Source: Kaistella carnis (lineage in GTDB: Bacteria; Bacteroidota; Bacteroidia; Flavobacteriales; Weeksellaceae). Taken from it: a stretch of 64,000 bases of DNA. The DNA lies in assembly GCF_003860585.1 (NCBI RefSeq), contig NZ_CP034159.1, positions 2,976,001 to 3,040,000 on the forward strand. The letters run 5' to 3'. Made by a program: the position numbers and the translations under genes. Positions within the stretch are counted from its first letter, which is position 1. Every line of letters begins with the position of its first letter. Positions 52,127-61,380 of the stretch are shown here, piece by piece. Below the pieces are notes generated by a model. It was not told the origin of the DNA and made no database searches. It worked only from the letters and a program-made list of their open reading frames with translations.

Positions 52127-54325
52127 ATGAAAAAACAGATCATTTCGCTTGGAGCCTTGATAATTGTATCTTCTGTAAATGCGCAGATGCAGTTTCAACC
52201 TGAAAGTGATACCATTCGAATTCAGCAAATTGAAGATATTAATCTGCACAAAACCGGAAATCCAAATAAAGCACAACCATTTTCCTCAAAGTCGAATCTT
52301 ACGATAATGGAAAATCCTCAACCAATTTCTATTGTAACGCACGAGATCATCGAGCAGCAACAGGCGAAACAGTTGAGCGATGTTCTTCAGAATGTTAACG
52401 GACTTTATATCACTTCTTCCCGTGGTAATTCACAGGACAGTTTTGGAGGTCGCGGATTTAACTTTGGGAATGATAATATTTTTAAAAATGGAGCACGCGT
52501 AAACAGTGGCGTTTTTCCTGAAGTTTCCGGGTTAGAAAGAGTAGAAGTACTGAAAGGTGGAAACGCCATGTTATACGGAAATGTTGCCGCAGGTGGCGTG
52601 GTAAATTTAATTACGAAGAAACCAAGATTTAATTTTGGTGGAAGTGTGGGATTAAACGCCGGAAGTTGGGATTCCTACAAAACAACGGTCGATTTTTACG
52701 GTCCTTTATCGAAATCTGTAGCGTTCCGTGTAAATGGAGCTTACGAAACGGCAGATAGTTTCATAGATGTGGTAGAATCTCAAAAATATTATTTTAATCC
52801 TTCTTTTGCGTTTAATATCGGGGAGAACTCTCAAATTATTGTTGAAGCAGACTATCTAAAAAATGAGTTTACTCCGGATTTTGGGATTGGCTCAATTACC
52901 AATAAGGATAATTCTTACTCCGTAAATAATTTATTGCCGCGACATGCTTTTGTCGGCGCAGACTGGCAGTTTCAAAACGTAGAGCAAGCGACAACCGGAA
53001 TTACTTTTAACCATCAGTTTAATGATGTGTGGACTTTGAACGCAGTAGCTTCTTATCAAAATTACACGAAGGATTATTTTTCTACAGAAAGAGTACAGTG
53101 GAGTTATGACGACGCAGACCGTTTGAACTGGAAACGTCCGGTAGGCAGATCATATGCAGAACAGAATTACACCTCATTACAGGTTAATGTTAACGGTGAA
53201 ATTAAAACAGGAAGTGTAAACCATAAAATTTTGGTGGGTACCGATGGTGATTACGGAACAAGTGATTCTTACGGTTACAATCTTTCGCAAGCATTCTACG
53301 GAACCAATGGAAGTGCGGACGGAACGATCTATTTAGATGATCCTTCAACCTGGGCTTCCGGCGCAGTTCCCACTGCAGAAAAGAGAGACAGAAACAGAAT
53401 TCCTACCCAAAGATTTGGGATTTATGCACAGGATTATATTGAGCTTTCAGATAAATTTAAAGTGTTGGCTGGTTTACGATATTCTTACATCGAAAATAAA
53501 GACTCTGAAAAGAAAACTTTTGCAAACAACGAAACAAAACTTTCAAACGGTTCGGTAGACCGGGCATTTTCTCCCAAAGCAGGCTTGGTTTATATGCCAA
53601 ATGATAACTTATCGCTTTTTGCCACTTATACCAATTCGTTCAGTGCCAACTCTGGAGTAGATGTTAATGATAATTCACTAAAACCTTCGATCATCGACCA
53701 GTATGAAGTAGGAATGAAAAAGAATTTCTGGAATAACGCAGTTGCATTAAACCTGTCACTCTATCAGATTGAAAATCGGAACTTTTATCAGGCTATTGAG
53801 GGAAACACGTCCGGTAAAGATATAAAAGAGTTCGCTGGTAGAATGCGAAGTCAAGGGGTAGAATTAGACATCACCGGAAATCCTTACCCGAACTTGTCCA
53901 TTATCGCCGGAGCCTCTTATAACCATTCTGTTTATTTAGATACGCCGGCAGATTTCGGGTATGTTGAAAATCAAAGATTGGTACGAACGCCTGCAACTAC
54001 CGCAAATGCGTCAGTGTTTTATACCTTTAATAAGTATGTGAAAGGTCTGAAATTGGGAGCGAGTGCTTACTATGTTGGAGATCGAATTGCTGGATGGAAT
54101 GATACCAAAAAAACATTAAGAGAAAGAAATGGTGTTTCCAGATTTTTGGAAGTGGGCGATTATGTAACCGCGGCAGTTTCTATAGGATACGACTGGAATA
54201 AATTTTCTGTGATGGGTAAAGTGGGTAACTTATTCGATGCGGTAGAATATAACTACCACGAGAATTATTCAGTAAATCCAATTACGCCAAGAAACTACTA
54301 TGTTACCTTAACGTACAAACTCTAA
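52127..54325 (+). CDS. TonB-dependent siderophore receptor
   Basis: Outer-membrane receptor of 732 residues for ferric siderophore uptake. A signal peptide (about 1-19, ending SSVNAQ) precedes a plug domain with PISIVTHEIIEQQQAKQLSD and GGRGFNFGND, then RVEVLKGGNAMLYGNVAAGG and VVNLITKKP. The beta-barrel fills the rest and ends in RNYYVTLTYKL with a terminal aromatic-hydrophobic strand. No carboxypeptidase-like N-terminal extension is present, so it is not a SusC-type protein. A PepSY protein follows and a Fur-like site precedes it. The siderophore is unknown. Confidence 0.92.
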   Translation: MKKQIISLGALIIVSSVNAQMQFQPESDTIRIQQIEDINLHKTGNPNKAQPFSSKSNLTIMENPQPISIVTHEIIEQQQAKQLSDVLQNVNGLYITSSRGNSQDSFGGRGFNFGNDNIFKNGARVNSGVFPEVSGLERVEVLKGGNAMLYGNVAAGGVVNLITKKPRFNFGGSVGLNAGSWDSYKTTVDFYGPLSKSVAFRVNGAYETADSFIDVVESQKYYFNPSFAFNIGENSQIIVEADYLKNEFTPDFGIGSITNKDNSYSVNNLLPRHAFVGADWQFQNVEQATTGITFNHQFNDVWTLNAVASYQNYTKDYFSTERVQWSYDDADRLNWKRPVGRSYAEQNYTSLQVNVNGEIKTGSVNHKILVGTDGDYGTSDSYGYNLSQAFYGTNGSADGTIYLDDPSTWASGAVPTAEKRDRNRIPTQRFGIYAQDYIELSDKFKVLAGLRYSYIENKDSEKKTFANNETKLSNGSVDRAFSPKAGLVYMPNDNLSLFATYTNSFSANSGVDVNDNSLKPSIIDQYEVGMKKNFWNNAVALNLSLYQIENRNFYQAIEGNTSGKDIKEFAGRMRSQGVELDITGNPYPNLSIIAGASYNHSVYLDTPADFGYVENQRLVRTPATTANASVFYTFNKYVKGLKLGASAYYVGDRIAGWNDTKKTLRERNGVSRFLEVGDYVTAAVSIGYDWNKFSVMGKVGNLFDAVEYNYHENYSVNPITPRNYYVTLTYKL

Positions 54326-54356
54326 AAGGCACCCATTATATCATTTTAAATTCATT

Positions 54357-54394
54357 ATAACACCGGTGGGAATTTCGATTTCCACTCGTGTTAT
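54357..54394. repeat. interrupted hairpin between receptor and PepSY genes
   Basis: ATAACAC pairs with GTGTTAT on the outside and TGGGAA with TTTCCA inside, interrupted by small bulges. It is followed only by TTTTA, so termination here may be partial. Confidence 0.5.
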
Positions 54395-54430
54395 TTTACA
54401 TAACAAAACAGAAATAAAAAAACAGAAACT

Positions 54431-54949
54431 ATGGCACAAATTAAGGATACCAAATCATTTATGCGCATCACGCACCGTTATTTAGGATATTTCGCGGCCG
54501 GAATTATGGCAGTTTATGCGCTCAGCGGCGTATTACTCATTTACCGCGATACCAATTTCCTGAAAAAGGAAAATAAAACGGAAATCGTCTTGAAACCCAA
54601 TATGACGGAAAAGGAACTGGCGAAAGAAATCAAGATGAGGAATGTGGAGTTTGAACCTGGAGAAGGCGATTTGAAAACTTTTAAAGATGGAACCTATAAC
54701 GTGAAAACCGGTGAGGCAAAATACTCCAAAATGGAGTTGCCTTTTGTCCTGGAAAAATTTAACCAATTACATAAATCAACCTCCAAGCACCGTTACGCCT
54801 CGTTGAATACGGTCTTTGGATTGGTCTTGTTTTTCTTTGTGATCTCTTCCTTTTGGATGTTTAATTTCAAATCGAAAGCATTCCGACGTGGAATGATTTA
54901 CGCCGGAGTTGGATTTATTTTGGCTTTGATCATGGTGTTCTTCCAGTAA
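54431..54949 (+). CDS. PepSY domain membrane protein
   Basis: Inner-membrane protein of 172 residues. THRYLGYFAAGIMAVYALSG begins the first helix, with a conserved histidine. A short periplasmic PepSY-like stretch (about 45-110) is followed by LHKSTSKHRYASLNTVFGLV and two more helices. Related PepSY_TM proteins are ferric-siderophore reductases or accessory proteins, and sit next to TonB receptors, as here. This one is shorter than typical PepSY-associated TM proteins (350 or more residues). Iron-linked function is inferred from the neighbour. Confidence 0.78.
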   Translation: MAQIKDTKSFMRITHRYLGYFAAGIMAVYALSGVLLIYRDTNFLKKENKTEIVLKPNMTEKELAKEIKMRNVEFEPGEGDLKTFKDGTYNVKTGEAKYSKMELPFVLEKFNQLHKSTSKHRYASLNTVFGLVLFFFVISSFWMFNFKSKAFRRGMIYAGVGFILALIMVFFQ

Positions 54950-55083
54950 AACTTTGATTTTATATTGAATCTCTTTTTTGTCATTACCGCGGAATCTCTA
55001 TTTCTGCCTACTCAATTTTAAGGCTTTTACGGGGCGACAATCAGCGAGATATTCCCAACTGAACTATAACAAAACGGAATTTC

Positions 55084-55180
55084 TAGCCCTGATTGAACGG
55101 CGTGTTTAAGCTCTCCCAAGCCAAGGGAAAGCGGGGCGGGAAGCGAGTAGTGAAAGCAGGTTCCCGGCTCCTAAAAAAAA
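55084..55180. repeat. dispersed repeat, family B, copy 3
   Basis: It begins TAGCCCTGATTGAACGGC, contains CTCTCCC with GGGAAAG as a partial stem, and ends AGCGGGGCGGGAAGC, GGCTCC and an A-run. It is the most divergent copy of the family. It lies in the 341-base gap between the PepSY gene and rpsP; the rest of that gap holds only the rpsP promoter. Confidence 0.55.
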
Positions 55181-55214
55181 TGGCGGTTATGCCCTAAATA
55201 ATTCGGTTATAGAA

Positions 55215-55244
55215 TTGTAGCGTTAGAAAATTTCATTATCTTTG
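55215..55244 (+). promoter_or_regulatory. promoter of rpsP
   Basis: TTG at 55215-55217 and TATCTTTG at 55237-55244 are separated by 19 bases, a close match to the flavobacterial consensus. The ribosomal gene starts 47 bases later. Confidence 0.75.
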
Positions 55245-55290
55245 CACCCTTATAAATAATCGGGACGAGTTCCCACAAATTCAAACATTT

Positions 55291-55989
55291 ATGTCAGTAA
55301 AAATTAGATTACAAAGACACGGTAAAAAAGGAAAACCTTTTTTCCACATCGTAGTTGCCGATGCAAGAGCAAGTAGAGATGGTAAATTCATCGAAAAAAT
55401 CGGTACTTACAATCCGGTAACCAATCCTGCAGTAATTGATCTTAATGTAGATTCTGCTGTAAAATGGTTAAATAACGGAGCGCAACCAACTGATACTGCC
55501 CGTGCAATTCTTTCTTACAAAGGAGTTCTTTACAAAAGACACTTACAAGGTGGAGTAGCAAAAGGAGCTTTCGATCAGGCGACTGCTGACAGCAAATTTG
55601 CTGCTTGGTTAGAAGCTAAAGAGCAACAAGTACTTGGGAAAAAAGATGGTTTGAACAAAGCGAAAGAAGATGCTAAAAAAGCAGCTTTGGAAGCTGAAGC
55701 CAAAGTAAACCAAAGTAGACTAGATGCTGCACAAAAATTAGCAGATGACGCAAAAGCAGAAGCTGATGCAAAAATCGCTGAAGAAAAAGCAGCTGAAGAA
55801 GCTAAAATCGCAGAAGCGAAAGCAACTGAGGAAAAATCAGTTGTTGAAACAGTTGCAGAAACTGTAGGTAGCGCTGCTGCCGCAGTAGAAGGAGCAGTTG
55901 ATTCTGTAAAAGAAACAGTAGCAAACGTTACTGAGAAAATTACAGGAAAAGACGAAGCTACTGAAGGAACTGACGAAGCTAAAGCTTAA
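55291..55989 (+). CDS. rpsP: 30S ribosomal protein S16 with long C-terminal extension
   Basis: Small-subunit protein of 232 residues. The S16 core (about 1-85) is normal: [40 protein letters not shown] and [20 protein letters not shown]. After it comes a linker and then about 120 residues very rich in Ala, Glu and Lys, with a final amphipathic run [19 protein letters not shown] and an acidic tail. Bacterial S16 is usually 80-90 residues; Bacteroidota forms are longer, but this one is long even so. The extension should project from the 30S body. It is upstream of rimM, which is the usual order. Confidence 0.95.
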   Translation: MSVKIRLQRHGKKGKPFFHIVVADARASRDGKFIEKIGTYNPVTNPAVIDLNVDSAVKWLNNGAQPTDTARAILSYKGVLYKRHLQGGVAKGAFDQATADSKFAAWLEAKEQQVLGKKDGLNKAKEDAKKAALEAEAKVNQSRLDAAQKLADDAKAEADAKIAEEKAAEEAKIAEAKATEEKSVVETVAETVGSAAAAVEGAVDSVKETVANVTEKITGKDEATEGTDEAKA

Positions 55990-56015
55990 TAAATTTCTTA
56001 TTGTTAAGAATTATG

Positions 56016-56038
56016 GAGGCGTCATTTTTTGACGTCTC
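56016..56038 (+). terminator. weak terminator or processing hairpin after rpsP
   Basis: GAGGCGTCA pairs with TGACGTCTC (one G-T pair) around five T. The bases after it are T-rich but not a pure run. Confidence 0.5.
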
Positions 56039-56056
56039 TATTATTTTAGAACCAAT

Positions 56057-56064
56057 TATATTTG
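56057..56064 (+). promoter_or_regulatory. -7 promoter box of rimM
   Basis: TATATTTG ends four bases before ATG 56069, implying a leaderless mRNA independent of rpsP. Confidence 0.5.
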
Positions 56065-56068
56065 CAAC

Positions 56069-56611
56069 ATGAAAAAAGAAGAATGTTATTTTTTAGGTAA
56101 AATCACGCGTAGACATGGATTACACGGAAATGTATTCCTGAAATTAGATACCGATCAACCCGAAATGTACAATAAACTGGATACCATTTTTGTGGATATC
56201 AACGGATTACTCGTTCCTTTTTTTGTTGCCAAACAAGCCTGGAGTAAAGGCGAAACACTGATTATCTCTTTCAAAAATTCTACCGAAGCTTTGGTGGATC
56301 AGGTGGTGGGCAAAGATGTTTACCTACCGCTTTCCGGCCTGCCAAAATTAACGGGAAACAAATTCTACTATCATGAAGTAGTAGGCTTCGAAATCCGGGA
56401 AGAAGATGGTAAATCCTGTGGCATTATCGAATCGATTAACGACCAAACCGGTCAGCACTATTTCGTGCTTACTTTGGCTGGCAAACAAATCGTTATTCCC
56501 ATCATCAGAGAGTGGATTCTGGAACTGAACCGGGAAGAGAAATTCCTTAAAATGTCTTTGCCGGAAGGTTTAATGGATGTTTTTCTGGTACCGTCGAAAA
56601 AAGACGAGTAA
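56069..56611 (+). CDS. rimM: 16S rRNA processing protein RimM
   Basis: Ribosome maturation factor of 180 residues that helps assemble the 30S head and binds S19. The N-terminal RimM domain begins CYFLGKITRRHGLHGNVFLKL, and the PRC-barrel-like second domain starts at about 95 with FYYHEVVGFEI and ends IVIPIIREWILELN. It follows rpsP in the usual order, but a hairpin and a separate -7 box lie between the two. A dispersed repeat starts 14 bases after its stop codon. Confidence 0.94.
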   Translation: MKKEECYFLGKITRRHGLHGNVFLKLDTDQPEMYNKLDTIFVDINGLLVPFFVAKQAWSKGETLIISFKNSTEALVDQVVGKDVYLPLSGLPKLTGNKFYYHEVVGFEIREEDGKSCGIIESINDQTGQHYFVLTLAGKQIVIPIIREWILELNREEKFLKMSLPEGLMDVFLVPSKKDE

Positions 56612-56624
56612 GGTTTGATTTATT

Positions 56625-56726
56625 TTTAGGGCGACTTTATCCGTCTTCCGTTCCCGCTTTTTTAATTGCTGGCTTCGGCAAGCTCAGTCACCAATTAAAA
56701 AGAGCTTCACTCAAGCCGGGTCGCAG
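56625..56726. repeat. dispersed repeat, family A, copy 2
   Basis: It reads GGGCGACTTTATCCGTCTTCC, TTCCCGCTTTTTTAATTG, then CAATTAAAAAGAGC and CTCAAGCCGGGTCGC. The AATTG and CAATT arms and the T-run and A-run pair as a long interrupted stem. It matches the copy at 41188 in order and at both edges. The remainder of the 441-base gap to asnS holds a terminator and a promoter, but no gene that I see. Confidence 0.65.
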
Positions 56727-56903
56727 GTGGGATCCTTCCAATGCTTTCCCGAAAAGTTCAATATCCCGATTATCTCATTCAAGATTTTCTTCGTTACTGA
56801 GGGAACAAAAATTAATTGTTACTCAATTTCGTCTCTTCTGTAGAAATATCAGTTTGGGGAAGACCGCTAAATTATCGATTCTTTCAAATCATCAAAATGG
56901 ATT

Positions 56904-56932
56904 AAAAACGCTTCTAAATTGAGCGTTTTTTT
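56904..56932. terminator. terminator in the rimM-asnS gap
   Basis: AAAAACGCT pairs with AGCGTTTTT around a nine-base loop, with more T after it. It can work on both strands. Confidence 0.8.
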
Positions 56933-56975
56933 ATTATAATTTTGGTCCCGGAGCAAAAATTACACCAATTTTTAG

Positions 56976-56983
56976 TAAGTTTG
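56976..56983 (+). promoter_or_regulatory. -7 promoter box of asnS
   Basis: TAAGTTTG matches TAnnTTTG. It lies 69 bases before the start codon. Confidence 0.5.
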
Positions 56984-57052
56984 CATCTACTGTTTATAAA
57001 TTAAAAGGAAAAAAATATTTCCGCAGACCAATAAAATATTGATTGTTAGCAC

Positions 57053-58498
57053 ATGAGAACCACTATAAAAGAATTATTAGGAGATTATAAAAAACTGTTA
57101 CATCACGACATTACCATTCAGGGCTGGGTTAGAGCATTTCGCTCGAACCGGTTTATTGCTTTGAATGACGGATCTACAATCAACAATTTACAGGTCGTGG
57201 TAGACTTTGAAAAGTTTGACGAAAATATTCTTAAAAACATCAGCAATTCAGCCTCATTAAAGATTGTGGGTGAAGTTGTTGAAAGCCAGGGAGCAGGACA
57301 AAGCATCGAAATTATTGCCAAAAAAATTATTATTCTCGGCGATAACTTTACCGAAGAAAGAGACAAAACCATTCTTCAGCCGAAGAAACACTCTTTAGAG
57401 GTTTTACGTGAGCAGGCGCATTTGCGTTTCCGTACCAATTTATTCAGCGCGGTTTTTAGAGTCAGAAGTTCCGTAAGTTTTGCGATTCACCAATTCTTCA
57501 ACCAGAATCAGTTTTTCTACATGAATACGCCGATTATTACAGGAGCTGATGCAGAAGGAGCTGGGGAAATGTTCAGTGTTACAAATTTTGATTTAAATGA
57601 TATTCCACGAAATGAGGAAGGAAAAATTGATTTTGAAAAAGATTTTTTTGGGAAGAAAACCAATCTAACTGTTTCCGGTCAGTTAAGCGTGGAAACTGCG
57701 ATGATGGGATTAGGTCGGGTTTATACTTTTGGACCTACTTTCCGGGCAGAAAATTCGAATACAACGCGTCACCTTGCAGAATTCTGGATGGTAGAACCGG
57801 AAGTTGCCTTTAATAATTTAGAAGACAACATCGATCTGGCGGAAGATTTCTTAAAGTATGTGATCAACTACGTTTTAGAAAACTGCAAAGATGATCTGGA
57901 GTTTTTAGATAAAAGATTTGCCGAAGAGCAAAAGCAAAAACCAGAGAAAGACAGAGCTTCCGAAGGTTTGATTGAGAAGTTGCAGAATGTGATCCAGAAG
58001 AGATTTAAGCGTGTTTCTTATACCGAAGCAATTGATATTCTTAAAAATTCGAAAGAAAATAAAAAAGGAAAATTTCAGTTTCCTATCGAGGAATGGGGCG
58101 CAGACTTGCAAAGTGAACACGAACGCTTCTTGGTAGAAAAACATTTTGAATGTCCTGTCGTTCTTTTTGATTATCCAAAAGAGATCAAGGCGTTTTACAT
58201 GAAATTGAACGAAGATGGAAAAACCGTGGCCGCAATGGATGTTTTATTCCCGGGAATTGGTGAAATTATTGGTGGATCCCAAAGAGAAGATAAATTTGAG
58301 GTGTTGGGAACCAAGATGAAGGATATGAATGTTGATGAAGAGGAACTTTGGTGGTATTTAGACACAAGAAAATTCGGTTCTGTTCCGCACGCAGGGTTCG
58401 GACTTGGTTTGGAACGATTGGTTCTTTTTGTGACCGGTATGACCAATATCAGAGACGTTATTCCTTTCCCTAGAACTCCACATAATGCGGAATTCTAA
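57053..58498 (+). CDS. asnS: asparaginyl-tRNA synthetase
   Basis: Class IIb synthetase of 481 residues that charges tRNA-Asn. The N-terminal OB-fold anticodon domain (about 15-105) has [20 protein letters not shown]. The catalytic core has motif 2 [20 protein letters not shown] and motif 3 [19 protein letters not shown] near the C terminus, ending [23 protein letters not shown] is typical of AsnRS. A direct AsnRS means the cell need not make Asn-tRNA by the amidotransferase route. It is followed 72 bases later by rpoN. Confidence 0.97.
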   Translation: MRTTIKELLGDYKKLLHHDITIQGWVRAFRSNRFIALNDGSTINNLQVVVDFEKFDENILKNISNSASLKIVGEVVESQGAGQSIEIIAKKIIILGDNFTEERDKTILQPKKHSLEVLREQAHLRFRTNLFSAVFRVRSSVSFAIHQFFNQNQFFYMNTPIITGADAEGAGEMFSVTNFDLNDIPRNEEGKIDFEKDFFGKKTNLTVSGQLSVETAMMGLGRVYTFGPTFRAENSNTTRHLAEFWMVEPEVAFNNLEDNIDLAEDFLKYVINYVLENCKDDLEFLDKRFAEEQKQKPEKDRASEGLIEKLQNVIQKRFKRVSYTEAIDILKNSKENKKGKFQFPIEEWGADLQSEHERFLVEKHFECPVVLFDYPKEIKAFYMKLNEDGKTVAAMDVLFPGIGEIIGGSQREDKFEVLGTKMKDMNVDEEELWWYLDTRKFGSVPHAGFGLGLERLVLFVTGMTNIRDVIPFPRTPHNAEF

Positions 58499-58570
58499 AA
58501 TAATTTTACTAAGTTTATGACTTGGGAATTATTATTCAATTTTAAAAACACAAGAGATTAGCAAAATAAT

Positions 58571-60049
58571 ATGTTAAAACAAAATCTTCAAATGCGACTT
58601 GGCCAGAAATTGGCCCCTCAGCAAATTCAGCTTATGAAGTTGATTCAGCTTCACACGCTCGAATTCGAAGAGGAACTGGAGCGCGAATTGGAAGAAAATC
58701 CGGCCTTGGAAAAAGTGCAGGAAGAAAATAAAGATGAAGACTACGCCTCGCTTGATGATAAATATGAAGATGAAGGGAACGAAAGTATCGATACCGATTT
58801 CGACGTTAATGAATACATTTTCGATGACGAACCGGCCTATAAATCATCTGCAAACAATTACTCTGCTGATGATGAAGAGTTTGATAACCAATCACTCCTC
58901 ACAGAAGGACAGTCTTTATATGACTATCTTTTGGAACAGATTCACCTGGCAAAAATCGATGGCGAAGATTTAAAAATTGCAGAATATGTTATTGGAAATC
59001 TCGACAACGATGGTTATTTGCGTCGTGAAATTAAGAAATTGGTAGATGATCTTGCTTTTTCCCAAGGTCTTTTTACCACCGTTGAAAAAGTGACGGAAAT
59101 TCTAGAAAATTACGTTCAGAAATTAGATCCGCCGGGAGTTGGTGCACGCGACCTTCAGGAATGTTTATTGCTGCAGATCGAGAAAAAAGTGAGCGCTGAT
59201 AAAGCGGTGAGTTTAGCGGCCAATATCTTGAGAAATCAGTTTGATGCTTTAACCAATAAGCATTATAACAAGATTATTCAGAAATACGATATTGAAGAAG
59301 AAAATTTAAAAGATGCTTTGGAAGTAATTTCCAAATTGTCTCCGAAAGTTGGGGGGAATTTTGATTCGCAAACCATCACCATTAATAATGAAATTATTCC
59401 GGATTTCTTGATCACTGTTAAAGATAACGGTGCTAAAGGAGTGGAAGTAATTCCGTCCCTGAACAGCAAGAATGCACCTTCTTTAAGAGTTTCTGATGAA
59501 TACAAAAGTATTTTGACCACTTATTCTCACGATAAAAAATCAGCAGAACATAAACAGGCAGCACTTTTCATTAAGCAGAAATTAGATGCAGCAAAATGGT
59601 ATATTGATGCGATCAACCAACGCCAAAATACCTTATTGCAAACAATTTCAGCGATTGTAAAGTTGCAGAAAGATTATTTCATCACGGCTGATGATAAATC
59701 ATTGAAACCAATGATTCTAAAAGACGTCGCAGATATTACCGGTTTCGATATTTCTACGATCTCGCGGGTCGTAAAAAGCAAATATGCCGATACTCCAAAT
59801 GGAATTGTTTATTTGAAAAGTCTTTTCTCAGATTCATTGATAAACGATGATGGAGAAGAAGTTTCTACGAAAGAAATTAAAACCCACTTGCAGGACGTCA
59901 TTAACAACGAAAACAAGAGAAAACCATTGACAGACGACGCTTTGGTAGGTTTGTTAAAGGAAAAAGGATATAATATAGCAAGACGAACAATTGCGAAATA
60001 CCGGGAGCAGCTTAATATTCCGGTCGCACGTTTGCGAAAAGAATTATAA
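58571..60049 (+). CDS. rpoN: RNA polymerase sigma-54 factor
   Basis: Sigma-54 of 492 residues. The glutamine-rich region I starts at residue 1 (LKQNLQMRLGQKLAPQQIQL) and is followed by an acidic linker (about 45-120). The core-binding domain is around 125-300. The DNA-binding part has the helix-turn-helix ADITGFDISTISRVVKSKYA and the RpoN box ARRTIAKYREQLNI. All parts needed for sigma-54 promoters are present. Enhancer-binding activators are not found in this window. It ends 25 bases before a perfect palindrome. Confidence 0.96.
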   Translation: MLKQNLQMRLGQKLAPQQIQLMKLIQLHTLEFEEELERELEENPALEKVQEENKDEDYASLDDKYEDEGNESIDTDFDVNEYIFDDEPAYKSSANNYSADDEEFDNQSLLTEGQSLYDYLLEQIHLAKIDGEDLKIAEYVIGNLDNDGYLRREIKKLVDDLAFSQGLFTTVEKVTEILENYVQKLDPPGVGARDLQECLLLQIEKKVSADKAVSLAANILRNQFDALTNKHYNKIIQKYDIEEENLKDALEVISKLSPKVGGNFDSQTITINNEIIPDFLITVKDNGAKGVEVIPSLNSKNAPSLRVSDEYKSILTTYSHDKKSAEHKQAALFIKQKLDAAKWYIDAINQRQNTLLQTISAIVKLQKDYFITADDKSLKPMILKDVADITGFDISTISRVVKSKYADTPNGIVYLKSLFSDSLINDDGEEVSTKEIKTHLQDVINNENKRKPLTDDALVGLLKEKGYNIARRTIAKYREQLNIPVARLRKEL

Positions 60050-60074
60050 AAATTATTTAGCGATATATAATAAA

Positions 60075-60100
60075 GAAGAGGGAAATTAATTTCCCTCTTC
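60075..60100. terminator. palindromic terminator candidate between convergent genes
   Basis: GAAGAGGGAAA and TTTCCCTCTTC form a perfect 26-base palindrome with a four-base loop. It overlaps the last codons of the minus-strand gene. The flanks are T-rich but not pure T-runs. Confidence 0.6.
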
Positions 60101-60757
60101 TATATTTTGGAGCTGTTTTAGATTCTTGCCCAAGCGGCTCAGAATTAAACCGTAAACCACGCGGTAATAAACCCACATTAAAACTGCGCTTAATCCCATC
60201 GTTAGCATTAATCCTGTAATAAAGCCTAAAAGGGTAGGATTCGTTAATTTAATATGTTGCTCATCTAAAACGGATAAGGTGAAAATTCCCAATACGGCAG
60301 TGAATAAAATCACCAGGGAAATATTCGCCAGAATAAATAGCTGAACTGTTTTCTTGAATCTAATGATTTGCAGAATAAGTTTTTTCAGATTAGATTCTAC
60401 ATTTATCTTTCGGTAATTCTGATAAAAAACGACAACAAAAACGCCGGTAAGAGCAAGACTTATTAATTTTAAAATGAGATATAAATTGCTGATGGCTCCT
60501 TCAAAATTGGTGGAGTCATTAATTCCTAATCTTTTTAAAATCCGCAGTAGATCCGAAGTGTCATCTCCCAGAAAACTGTAGTAAATATTTGCACTTAGGA
60601 TTATAATAAATTCTGCAAGACTGATCCAAAGAATATATTTCACATAATTTCGCGAGGATTTATTCAGCATCGATTCAATTTCGTTGCTGTCATATTTGGG
60701 CTGGGCAGGTTCTTGCTGCCAGGTTTTTTTAAAACTGTCTAAATCAAACTCAGCCAT
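60086..60757 (-). CDS. membrane protein, possible anti-sigma partner
   Basis: Membrane protein of 223 residues with about four hydrophobic helices (near 40-60, 88-110, 135-160 and 175-200). The cytosolic N terminus reads FDLDSFKKTWQQEPAQPKYD, with the start of a helix in EIESMLNKSSRNYVKYI. Its start overlaps the end of the ECF sigma gene by eight bases, so the two are translationally coupled. By analogy with ECF-membrane pairs it may hold the sigma factor at the membrane. I recall no established anti-sigma domain matching it, so this is inference. Confidence 0.65.
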   Translation of the reverse strand: MAEFDLDSFKKTWQQEPAQPKYDSNEIESMLNKSSRNYVKYILWISLAEFIIILSANIYYSFLGDDTSDLLRILKRLGINDSTNFEGAISNLYLILKLISLALTGVFVVVFYQNYRKINVESNLKKLILQIIRFKKTVQLFILANISLVILFTAVLGIFTLSVLDEQHIKLTNPTLLGFITGLMLTMGLSAVLMWVYYRVVYGLILSRLGKNLKQLQNIEEGN

Positions 60758-61244
60758 GTTTTTCCATCAGTTGTTTTAAAGTTTTCTTAAGTCTGTTCAT
60801 TTTCACTCTCGCATTCACTTCGGTAATTCCTAAGTTTTCCGCAATATCACGGTAAGGTAAATCATCCAGATACATCGTCACAATCGCCCTTTCTACACTG
60901 GGCAGCATTTTTATAATTTTATAAAGAACGCTTACCTGCTGTTGTTTTTCGTCATCATCCTCCAGAAAATCGGAGTGATGATAATCCATCAATTCATCAG
61001 TCTGTGGCGACTTTGTTTTTTTTCGGAATAAGGTGATTGCAGTATTCAGAGCAACACGGTACATCCAGGTAGATATTTTCGATTGCCCTTTGAATGAGTC
61101 GTAAGAACGCCAAAGTTGTAACACGATTTCCTGAAAAAGATCTTGCTCATCTTCTAAGGTGTTGGTATAGAGTCGTGAAACCTTGATAATCAAACCTTGA
61201 TTATCTTTAATTAATTTCGCAAACTCTTTCTCTTTCGCACTCAA
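60750..61244 (-). CDS. ECF-type RNA polymerase sigma factor
   Basis: Sigma-70-like factor of 164 residues. Region 2 is YTNTLEDEQDLFQEIVLQLWRS followed by STWMYRVALNTAITLFRK. Region 4 is MYLDDLPYRDIAENLGITEVNARVKMNRLKK near the C terminus. There is no region 1.1 or 3, as expected for an ECF factor. It starts with TTG; no ATG lies in frame upstream and none fits inside. A box TATCTTCG, one base off the -7 consensus, lies at 61266-61273 on the minus strand. The membrane protein downstream is its likely partner. Confidence 0.88.
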   Translation of the reverse strand: MSAKEKEFAKLIKDNQGLIIKVSRLYTNTLEDEQDLFQEIVLQLWRSYDSFKGQSKISTWMYRVALNTAITLFRKKTKSPQTDELMDYHHSDFLEDDDEKQQQVSVLYKIIKMLPSVERAIVTMYLDDLPYRDIAENLGITEVNARVKMNRLKKTLKQLMEKHG

Positions 61245-61368
61245 ACCTTGACGATTTATAAAAAGCGAAGATAATTTTTTTTAACCGAAATTAAATACAT
61301 TATTGCTCTAAACCTTTATTTATCTGTGTACTATCGAGTGTTTTTTCCTCAAACTTCATCTAATTTAT

Positions 61369-61376
61369 TATATTTG
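61369..61376 (+). promoter_or_regulatory. -7 promoter box of lptB
   Basis: TATATTTG ends four bases before ATG 61381, implying a leaderless mRNA. Confidence 0.55.
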
Positions 61377-61380
61377 CCCC

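Noticed and set aside
54950..55290. A degenerate gene or small RNA between the PepSY gene and rpsP
   Set aside because: The GC-richer block is explained by a family B repeat and no continuous reading frame is present.
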